A program made the translations under genes and the position numbers. A stretch of 33,318 nucleotides of DNA, from positions 1-33,318 of IMG/VR virus record IMGVR_UViG_3300037156_000203; one strand, written 5' to 3'. Source of the DNA: a virus. Positions within the stretch are counted from its first letter, which is position 1. Each line of letters opens with the position of its first letter. Under the pieces are notes generated by a model. It saw only the letters and a program-made list of their open reading frames with translations, did not search any database and was not told the origin of the DNA. Below, piece by piece: positions 22,119 through 28,398 of the stretch.

Positions 22119-24914
22119 ATGGCCGACCCTGATCTATCCCAGTTCATGGCAGCACCGGCCAAGGCCCCGCCCGCCGGGCCGGACTTGTCGTCGTTCATGG
22201 ATAAGCCGAAGGCCGCTACGCCAGTGGGACACGATCTCAGCGGCTTCATGGGCGACAAAGGGCCAACGCCTGAAGCCAAGCAAGCCCCGAGCCCGTGGAG
22301 CCCTGGCCAAGTGGTGGCCGACGTCGTGGGTCGCACGAAGATGCGCGCCGGTGAAAGCATGGACGCGCTAAAGAAGCGCAGCGACGCCGATAAGGGCAAT
22401 CTCCTGCCCAACCCGGTTCACACGGCCGAGAACATCGCTGATATCGCTGGGGTGCTGTTGAGCCCGGTAGGGGGCGCCGGTGACGCGCTTGGGACCCGCG
22501 TCGATCCGAACTACGGCAAGCCTGGGTCCAAGGGCGGCGAGGAAAAGAAGTACGGCGACCTGGCCGAGATGGTTACGCCGATCCCGGTGGAGAAGGCGGT
22601 CCGTTTGGCTAAGGGCGCCAAGACCGCGGTGACGGGCGGCATCGACGCACTGAAAGCCGGGATGGTAGAGCGGAAGGCCGCGCGTGCGGCGCCTGACCTG
22701 TCCGAGTTTATGGGCAAGCCGAAAGCCGAGGCGGCTCCTGATTTGTCGGCTTTCATGGAAGCCAAGCCCCTGCACGAAGACGCTCAGGGCCTCCATGCAG
22801 AGGGCTCAGCCGAGTCTGCCGGGCCTATCGTCGGCAACGAGAAAGACCCGGCTACGCGGACGGCCAACGCGCTCTACCGTCTGGGCGGCGGCAAGACCGC
22901 CGACGAGATCGAGATGAAGCAGTTCAGGGAAGGTCTGCCCCCGGAGATTACCGATCCGAAGGTCAAGGAAGAACTCTACCACGCCATCGAGCAGCAGATG
23001 GTCGATCCGTCCTTTGAAATACCCGAGCACCTTCAACCGGCCTATCAGGCGATCAAGCCGGTGATGGACGAGTCCCGCGATATCATCAACCGGCTGATGC
23101 AGTCCAAGGACCCCGAGGCCCGCCAGTTCGCCGAGGACTCGGGCTTCGTCCACCGCGTCGTTCCGGACGCCAAGGTCGCGGAAGACGGGTCGCGCCGTGA
23201 CCCCTTCTATGGCGGTAAGTCCCTGGTGCAGAAGGCTTCATCGCAGAAGGGCCGGAAATACTATGTCCTGGAGGGCGAGGATGGCGCGCGGACCTTCATC
23301 GACGACCCGGACAAGGACTGGAAACCCGGCGATCAGGTCCCTGGATCGTTCGACGAGCCGATGACCGTCAAGCAGGCCACGACTAAGGAGATCGAGGCCA
23401 ACACCAAGACGCGCTACCAGAAGGATGCGATCGACAATTCGATCAAGAACCTGCTGGAGCTGCGGCGGGCGGACCGCAACGTCGCCACCTTGAAAGACAC
23501 CCTGGAGGACATGAAGGCGCGCGGCGTCGCGCACCAGGAGGAATGGACCTACAAGGACGAGAACGGCGTCGAGCGCGTCGCCAGGGCAAATCAGGAAACC
23601 CCGCATGGCTTCCAGAGCCTGCACGATGTGCCACAGTTCAAAGGTTGGAAGTTCGACGTGAACGACCCGCAGGTCCAGGAGCTGAAAGACTGGCTCCCGA
23701 AGAAGGACGAGCCTTGGCTGCATCAACTGGACCGAGTGAACAATTTCATGCTGCGGTCCAACTTCCTGTCGCCGTTCATCCACCCGAAGAACATCGCCGA
23801 GTTCTGGGGGGTGTCGCGGGGCTTCGACTGGCTGCATCCGCAGGGCTACGGAACCCTGGCCAAGACGCTGCCGCGCGCGGTGTCCGAAGTCCTGACCATG
23901 GGTCCGGCCTACCGCCGGTATCTGCGCGAGGGCTCGGCGCTGATGTCCGGTGATTCGCGCGTTCAAGGCTTCCACGCTGCCCTGGTCAACAAGGGCGCCG
24001 AGGAACTGACCCAGGACCCGAAGACCGTGGCTCAGATCGTCAAGTCCTTCGGTCTGAAGGTGGGGACCACGGCCCGCGACATCTACAAGGCGGTCACCGA
24101 CGTCTCTCACAAGATGATGTGGATGACCGGGGATATCATGATGCTCCAGCGGCAACTGGAGCTGGAGGCCAAGGGCCTGCCGATCCGCGAAGCGATCAAG
24201 AAGGCCGAAGAGACCATCCCCAATTACCGGGTGCCGGCGCAAATCCTGAAGCAGCGGTGGCTAGCCCAGGCGCTCAAGAATAACCGCCTGCTATCGATCG
24301 GGCGCTACCACTACAACAAGATCAACGCCTGGGGGACGATGTTCAAGAAGATCGCCAAGGGATCTTCCGAGGAACGCAAGGAAGCGTTGGGCCAGTTTCT
24401 TGTGGCGGTGATATTGGGGTCTGCCGTGGTCCCCGTCATGAACAAGGCGGTGCAGGTCGCCACAGGGAACGACAAGGCCAAGCTGAAGCTGGGCGGGATG
24501 CTCGGCGTCCCAGACACAGCCGCTCGCTATGCCAAGGGCGATGAAGGCCTACCTCAAGCTATCGCTTCGGTGTTGGACATCTCGCCCGCCGCCACGGCGG
24601 GGATCGAGGCCATCACCCAGCGCAACCCCCGCACCGGACAGAACCTGATCGAGCCTGAGTCCACCCCGGTCGGCAAGACCGCTCAAGGCCTGGAGGCCCT
24701 GGGGAGCCAATTCGGTCCCACCAACCTTGCCATGGAAGCGGCTTCGCCGACCTTCGGCGCCGGACGTATGGCGGCTTCCCAAGTCGGCGTCGACCTGCCC
24801 ACCGTCGATCCCGACGTGCAGAAGGCTAAGCGCCAAAAATACGGGCGTCGGACGGCCAAGGGCCGCGAGAAGAAAGACCCCCTGGAAAATCTCCTGAAAG
24901 GCCTGGACCAGTGA
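22119..24914 (+). CDS. Large internal virion / ejection protein with PDLSxFM repeats
   Basis: 931 residues, the largest gene in the window. The N-terminal third carries five short motifs of the form (P/H)DLSxFM at residues ~4-10, 21-27, 38-44, 192-198 and 207-213, separated by Pro/Lys-rich linkers. Residues ~230-560 are mixed helical, and ~560-830 are long helices with Trp, Tyr and basic residues (FLSPFIHPKNIAEFWGVSRG). Near the C-terminus there is one hydrophobic segment (LGQFLVAVILGSAVVPVMNK), then a basic tail. Size and place last of three suggest the large ejection protein of podoviruses, carried in the head and threaded into the envelope. No lytic transglycosylase motif was recognised. 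Confidence 0.65.
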   Translation: MADPDLSQFMAAPAKAPPAGPDLSSFMDKPKAATPVGHDLSGFMGDKGPTPEAKQAPSPWSPGQVVADVVGRTKMRAGESMDALKKRSDADKGNLLPNPVHTAENIADIAGVLLSPVGGAGDALGTRVDPNYGKPGSKGGEEKKYGDLAEMVTPIPVEKAVRLAKGAKTAVTGGIDALKAGMVERKAARAAPDLSEFMGKPKAEAAPDLSAFMEAKPLHEDAQGLHAEGSAESAGPIVGNEKDPATRTANALYRLGGGKTADEIEMKQFREGLPPEITDPKVKEELYHAIEQQMVDPSFEIPEHLQPAYQAIKPVMDESRDIINRLMQSKDPEARQFAEDSGFVHRVVPDAKVAEDGSRRDPFYGGKSLVQKASSQKGRKYYVLEGEDGARTFIDDPDKDWKPGDQVPGSFDEPMTVKQATTKEIEANTKTRYQKDAIDNSIKNLLELRRADRNVATLKDTLEDMKARGVAHQEEWTYKDENGVERVARANQETPHGFQSLHDVPQFKGWKFDVNDPQVQELKDWLPKKDEPWLHQLDRVNNFMLRSNFLSPFIHPKNIAEFWGVSRGFDWLHPQGYGTLAKTLPRAVSEVLTMGPAYRRYLREGSALMSGDSRVQGFHAALVNKGAEELTQDPKTVAQIVKSFGLKVGTTARDIYKAVTDVSHKMMWMTGDIMMLQRQLELEAKGLPIREAIKKAEETIPNYRVPAQILKQRWLAQALKNNRLLSIGRYHYNKINAWGTMFKKIAKGSSEERKEALGQFLVAVILGSAVVPVMNKAVQVATGNDKAKLKLGGMLGVPDTAARYAKGDEGLPQAIASVLDISPAATAGIEAITQRNPRTGQNLIEPESTPVGKTAQGLEALGSQFGPTNLAMEAASPTFGAGRMAASQVGVDLPTVDPDVQKAKRQKYGRRTAKGREKKDPLENLLKGLDQ

Positions 24915-25276
24915 GAATTTTTATCGAAGCCATCCCTTTCCACCACATGCGTTACGCTACAGCCGGGGACTGGCTGTCGAACGGCGAAGGTGGGATGCTG
25001 ATCCAGGTCTCCAAACTAGGGGACTGGCGCATGGAACGACTAATTGCGATCCATGAACTGATCGAAATGACACTGTGCGAAGCCAGGGGTATCGCCGAGC
25101 CGGACGTCAAAGCGTTCGATGAAGCCCATCCGGACGCCGACGATCCGGGTTCCCTGGACGACGCGCCCTACCACAAGGAACACGTCTTCGCCGAGGCGGT
25201 GGAGAAGTGGGTATCGACGGAGCTCGGCGTCGACTGGAACGACTACGAGGCCAGGGTGAAGGCGCTGTTCGAATGA
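24911..25276 (+). CDS. Conserved phage protein with HELIE motif, 121 aa
   Basis: Starts at GTG 24911, overlapping the previous stop as GTGA. Contains AIHELIEMTLCEARGI (residues ~44-60) and ends ... APYHKEHVFAEAVEKWV ... VDWNDYEA. I recall this order (IHE(I/L)(I/V)E, then DDPG, then APYH-x-x-H) from a family of hypothetical phage proteins. The HExxE, with downstream His residues, invites the thought of a metal site, but it is not the HExxH of zinc peptidases, so no enzyme is claimed. The stop overlaps the ATP-grasp start as ATGA. Confidence 0.65.
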   Translation: MRIFIEAIPFHHMRYATAGDWLSNGEGGMLIQVSKLGDWRMERLIAIHELIEMTLCEARGIAEPDVKAFDEAHPDADDPGSLDDAPYHKEHVFAEAVEKWVSTELGVDWNDYEARVKALFE

Positions 25277-26592
25277 AGCTGCTCTATCTGGATTACTATG
25301 GAACCGATGGTGGCCTCGATTTTTGCATGAGGGCGAAGGCGGACGGGCACGACGTCCGCTGGTTCTTCAAGCGCGAGCCTCGCAACAACGACATAGGCAA
25401 AGGCCTGGTCACCCGTGTCGCCGACTGGCGCGACCACATGAAGTGGGCCGATCTCGTCGTGCTGTCCGACAACACCCACTACCTGCGAGAGCTTGACGGC
25501 TGGCGAAAGCAAGGCGTGCCGGTGGTCGGCGCCACCTGCCTGTCGGCGACGTGGGAACTGGACCGCAAAACCGGGCAGGACACCTTCAAGAAACACGGCA
25601 TCCCGGTCCCGCCGTTCCGGGAGTTCAGCCGCTACGACGACGCCATCGCCTACATCAAGAAGGAAGGCCGGGCCTTCGTTTCCAAGCCGTCCTACGACGA
25701 GAGCGACAAGTCCCTCAGCTACGTGGGCAAGACGCCGGCCGACCTGATCTACATGATCCAGAAGTGGAAGCGCCAGGCAAAGATGAAGGGCTCCTTCATC
25801 CTTCAGGAGAAGATCGGCGGCTGCGAGATGGCCGTGGGGGCCTTCATCGGGCCGCACGGATTCAATAGCGGCTGGTGCGAGAACTTCGAGGAAAAGAAGC
25901 TTTTCGCAGGCGCCATAGGTCCCAACGTCGGAGAAATGGGGACGTCTCTCGGGTTCACCGCCAAGTCCAAACTGGCAGACAAGGTCTTGAAACCCCTGGA
26001 AGACGCGATCGTCGCCACGGGCCATACCGGCTACGTCGATGTCAACTGTATCATCGACGAGGACGGAGCTCCGTGGCCGCTGGAGTTTACGATGCGGCCT
26101 GGCTGGCCGACGTTCAACATCCAGCAGGCGTTGGTGGGCGGTGACTGCGTGGAATGGCTGGCCTCTTTAGCCGCCGGGCGAGATTCGCGCCCGTTCATAC
26201 AAAAGCAGATGGCGGTGGGCGTCGTCACCGCGCTACCTCAGTTCCCCTACGGAAAGACGGCGATCGAAGACATGGTCGGCGTACCTATCTACGGAGTGAC
26301 AGAGGCCCGAAAGTCCAACATCCACCCTTGCTGCGTCATGCAAGGCACTGCACCGGTCGACCGTGATGGCGAAGTTGTCACCGAAGGCTGCTGGTTAACG
26401 GCGGGAGACTATGTGCTTGTCACCACAGGTGTCGCGGATACGGTAAGCGCTGCTGCTTCCAAGGCGCACCGCCTAGCAGAGCGGATAGCCATACCTGCTT
26501 CCGCTTTCCGTCGCGTGGATATCGGTAGACACCTAGCTAAGGACCTGCCGCTACTTCACAAGCATGGCTACGCTACGACATGGGCTTACTAA
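25273..26592 (+). CDS. ATP-grasp family ligase (PurD-like), chimeric C-terminus
   Basis: 439 residues from ATG 25273, overlapping the previous stop. The N-terminal part (YLDYYGTDGGLDFCMRAKAD) resembles the PurD N-domain; the ATP-grasp core has FVSKPSYDESDKS, FILQEKIGGCEMAVGAF, GPNVGEMGTS and WPLEFTMRPGWPTFN, where PurD has GPNTGGMG and NARFGDPE. It should join a carboxylate to an amine using ATP; the substrate is unknown, and late-module position leaves DNA or small-molecule modification open. From about 26150 codons become AT-ending, and the last ~150 codons are matched by a diverged in-frame second copy at 27091-27546. The C-terminus seems replaced along with the endonuclease, and its end overlaps that gene by 20 bases. 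Confidence 0.8.
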   Translation: MKLLYLDYYGTDGGLDFCMRAKADGHDVRWFFKREPRNNDIGKGLVTRVADWRDHMKWADLVVLSDNTHYLRELDGWRKQGVPVVGATCLSATWELDRKTGQDTFKKHGIPVPPFREFSRYDDAIAYIKKEGRAFVSKPSYDESDKSLSYVGKTPADLIYMIQKWKRQAKMKGSFILQEKIGGCEMAVGAFIGPHGFNSGWCENFEEKKLFAGAIGPNVGEMGTSLGFTAKSKLADKVLKPLEDAIVATGHTGYVDVNCIIDEDGAPWPLEFTMRPGWPTFNIQQALVGGDCVEWLASLAAGRDSRPFIQKQMAVGVVTALPQFPYGKTAIEDMVGVPIYGVTEARKSNIHPCCVMQGTAPVDRDGEVVTEGCWLTAGDYVLVTTGVADTVSAAASKAHRLAERIAIPASAFRRVDIGRHLAKDLPLLHKHGYATTWAY

Positions 26593-27031
26593 ACGGGTCT
26601 AGGTAGGCCGCGGCTTTCCTGAGCAATTCAGGTTGATGGTCAAACATCCCCAATCCTCGGTTGTGCATGTTGCACAACAGACCACGAACGGTGCCTGTGC
26701 TTTCGTCGTGGTCAACGTCTAGTGCGCGGGTTGTAACCTCGCCGCATATCGCACAGCGGCCTTGTTGGGACGCGATCAGATCACGGTATTCCTGCGGGGA
26801 CAGACCGTAGTCTCGTTTGACCTGGCCTTCACGATACCGCTCGGGGTGGGCTGAGTTCCAGGACTTAGCCTGTGCGATCTGCCGGTCCCTACGCTCGGGA
26901 TAGTTTTTCAGATGCCTCTCTGCCTGACACGTCTTGCAGTACGAGGCTAAGCCGAACTTCTTCCCCTTGTTTTTGTGGAAATCATCCGGAGTCTTTTCTA
27001 CCTTGCAGCGAGAGCATAGGATGCGTGTCAT
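26573..27031 (-). CDS. Free-standing HNH homing endonuclease, endonuclease VII family
   Basis: 152 residues, leftward, against its neighbours. Begins at ATG 27031 behind CCAGGACCG; longer starts are open but not protein-like. A zinc ribbon (CSRCKVEKTPDDFHKNKG ... YCKTC) precedes the nuclease core CAICGEV, DVDHDESTGTVRGLLCNMHN and GLGMFDHQPELLRKAAAYL, with DH as the catalytic pair. Similar to the enzyme at 11212-11691 in domain order but clearly a different member. Its 3' end overlaps the ATP-grasp stop. The site is flanked by two diverged copies of the ATP-grasp 3' end, showing how the gene entered: cut, then repair using a foreign phage copy. Confidence 0.88.
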   Translation of the reverse strand: MTRILCSRCKVEKTPDDFHKNKGKKFGLASYCKTCQAERHLKNYPERRDRQIAQAKSWNSAHPERYREGQVKRDYGLSPQEYRDLIASQQGRCAICGEVTTRALDVDHDESTGTVRGLLCNMHNRGLGMFDHQPELLRKAAAYLDPFSKPMS

Positions 27032-27072
27032 CGGATCGGTCCTGGTGCAATAATTGTGCATGTCTGTTGTAG

Positions 27073-27546
27073 CACCTAAACTCACTAAGGCAAGGGGATA
27101 GCGTCGAATGGCTGGCAAGCCTCTGCGCCGGGCGCGACTCGCGGCCCTGGCAGCTAAACAAGCTCTCGACGGGAGTGGTGATGGCCTTGCCGGGCTTCCC
27201 CTACGGCAAGACAGCGATCCCGGACATGGTGGGGGTTCCACTGCAGGGGGTCACGCCGTCGATGGAAAGAAACCTGCATCCGTGCGGGGTGATGATGGGC
27301 TCGGCCCCGTGCGACGTGGACCAGGACGTCCAAGAAAAACCGTGCTGGCTGACGGCGGGGGACTACGTCCTGATCGCAAGCGGCCTGGGGGACAGCGTGC
27401 GGCAGTCCCGCGGACGGGCGTATCGGACGCTGGAGAAGATCAAGGTCCCGGCATCCCCCTTCTGGAGACCGGATATCGGGCAGCGGTTGAAGACGCAGTT
27501 GCCCGAGATCCAGCAGCACGGCTACGCATCGAACATGATATTCTAG
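27073..27546 (+). pseudogene. Displaced C-terminal remnant of the original ATP-grasp gene
   Basis: Open from 27073 (TAG at 27070) to TAG at 27544. From ~27091 the translation parallels the end of the ATP-grasp protein: GDSVEWLASLCAGRDSRPW versus GDCVEWLASLAAGRDSRPF, FPYGKTAIPDMVGVPLQGVT versus FPYGKTAIEDMVGVPIYGVT, CWLTAGDYVLIASGLGDSV versus CWLTAGDYVLVTTGVADTV, down to HGYAS versus HGYAT. About half the residues are identical, so this is not a fresh duplication. Codons are GC-ending like the rest of the phage, so this is probably the native end. GTG 27175 or ATG 27181 (GGGAG upstream) could start a fragment, but that is likely accidental. Confidence 0.8.
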
Positions 27547-27611
27547 CGGCGGCGGACGACTTCGCCGAGTTGCTGCACGGCGCCCTGGCCGTGGCCAAGG
27601 GTATCCTGGCC

Positions 27612-27845
27612 ATGCCGATCCCGGCGACCGACGACAAGAACTTCGGCAAGGTCCTCCAGCTCAAGCAGCAGGTCGCCCAGTCGATCTTCACGACCACGGC
27701 TCGGGTGCGCGATCAGCTTCTGCGGCCGGCGCAGGACGACGGCTTCTCCAAGGTCCAGGCCGCGATCAAGAAGGCCCAGAGCAACGACGACGCGGTCGTG
27801 GAAGAAGTGATCGAAGTCGAAGAAGTGATCGACATCTTCAGCTAA
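27612..27845 (+). CDS. Small helical protein with acidic IDIFS tail; start uncertain
   Basis: The frame is protein-like from about 27543 (AAADDFAELLHGALAVAKGI) to the stop at 27845, but has no ATG before 27612. TTG 27570 and GTG 27591 are alternatives, and none has a ribosome-binding site. The original start may have been in the ATP-grasp 3' end that is now a remnant, so the gene may be damaged or translated by coupling. Helical core NFGKVLQLKQQVAQSIFTTT with RVRDQLLRP recalls small helical phage proteins sometimes annotated as terminase small subunits; that is weak. The acidic tail EEVIEVEEVIDIFS ends like the protein at 1562-1900. Last rightward gene, meeting the leftward block tail to tail. 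Confidence 0.5.
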   Translation: MPIPATDDKNFGKVLQLKQQVAQSIFTTTARVRDQLLRPAQDDGFSKVQAAIKKAQSNDDAVVEEVIEVEEVIDIFS

Positions 27846-28030
27846 GCTTCCAGTCCCCACTCGACGAGCTGCCGGACCTTCTCGGCGAAGGACACTCCGT
27901 CCTTCAGGGCCAGAGCTTTGACCTGATCGAAGGTGTCCACATCGAAGCGGATGGCGATCTGCTTGCATCCATCGCGCGGATACCCGACACCGGTACGCTT
28001 GCGGCAATAGGAGACACCGGGCGCTCTCAC
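27842..28030 (-). CDS. Ribbon-helix-helix (Arc/CopG-like) DNA-binding protein
   Basis: 62 residues from GTG 28030, overlapping the preceding stop (GTGA). The C-terminal 40 residues form a ribbon-helix-helix: strand KQIAIRFDVD, helix TFDQVKALALKDG, then SFAEKVRQLVEWGLEA. Dimers of this fold insert the strand pair into the major groove, usually at tandem or palindromic sites. It is the last gene of the leftward replication block and might act on the repeats at 1966-2327, which is speculation. Its stop overlaps the convergent gene's stop by four bases, so there is no room for a terminator between the two transcripts. Confidence 0.7.
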   Translation of the reverse strand: MRAPGVSYCRKRTGVGYPRDGCKQIAIRFDVDTFDQVKALALKDGVSFAEKVRQLVEWGLEA

Positions 28031-28398
28031 CGGAACGCATCCGCCAGCCGCGCGAGAAACGGCTTCCTGGGGACCTTCTCGCCGATGGCTCCGATCTGGT
28101 GGGCCCAGCCGTTGATCTCGGCTGAGTGGAAGGTCTGCTGCCCACAGACCAGCCGCACGGGCTTGCTAGCGGCGAAGACCCGGCAACCGGCGCCGGTGAA
28201 GTCGATCACGCTGGGGATCGGTCCGTAGGGCAGAGGGATCACGGCGAAATAGTCAGGCAGGTCCAGCACGTCGCAAGGCGTGGAGAAGGTGAACTTGCCC
28301 TGGATGGACGCCGCGTGGATAGGCTCCGCATCGATCAGCCAAGACGGTACGTCGTCGCCGATCTGAAAGCGGGTGCGGGTGATGGTTTCCTCGATCAC
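28027..28398 (-). CDS. Hypothetical protein, 123 aa
   Basis: Starts at GTG 28398, overlapping the primase stop as GTGA; a longer in-frame reading lies entirely within the primase gene and has Arg-rich out-of-frame composition, so I reject it. A strand-rich sequence (FQIGDDVPSWLIDAEPIHAA; LPDYFAVIPLPYGPIPSVID; AASKPVRLVCGQQTFHSAEI) that reads as a compact beta protein. Coupled to the primase upstream and the ribbon-helix-helix gene downstream, each by four-base overlap, hence part of the replication operon. Function not recognised. Confidence 0.7.
   Translation of the reverse strand: MIEETITRTRFQIGDDVPSWLIDAEPIHAASIQGKFTFSTPCDVLDLPDYFAVIPLPYGPIPSVIDFTGAGCRVFAASKPVRLVCGQQTFHSAEINGWAHQIGAIGEKVPRKPFLARLADAFR

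Noticed and set aside
27108-27542. N-terminal half of a 245-codon ORF ending at 27845
   Set aside because: This part is the remnant ATP-grasp sequence read in the wrong frame; only the C-terminal portion is protein-like.
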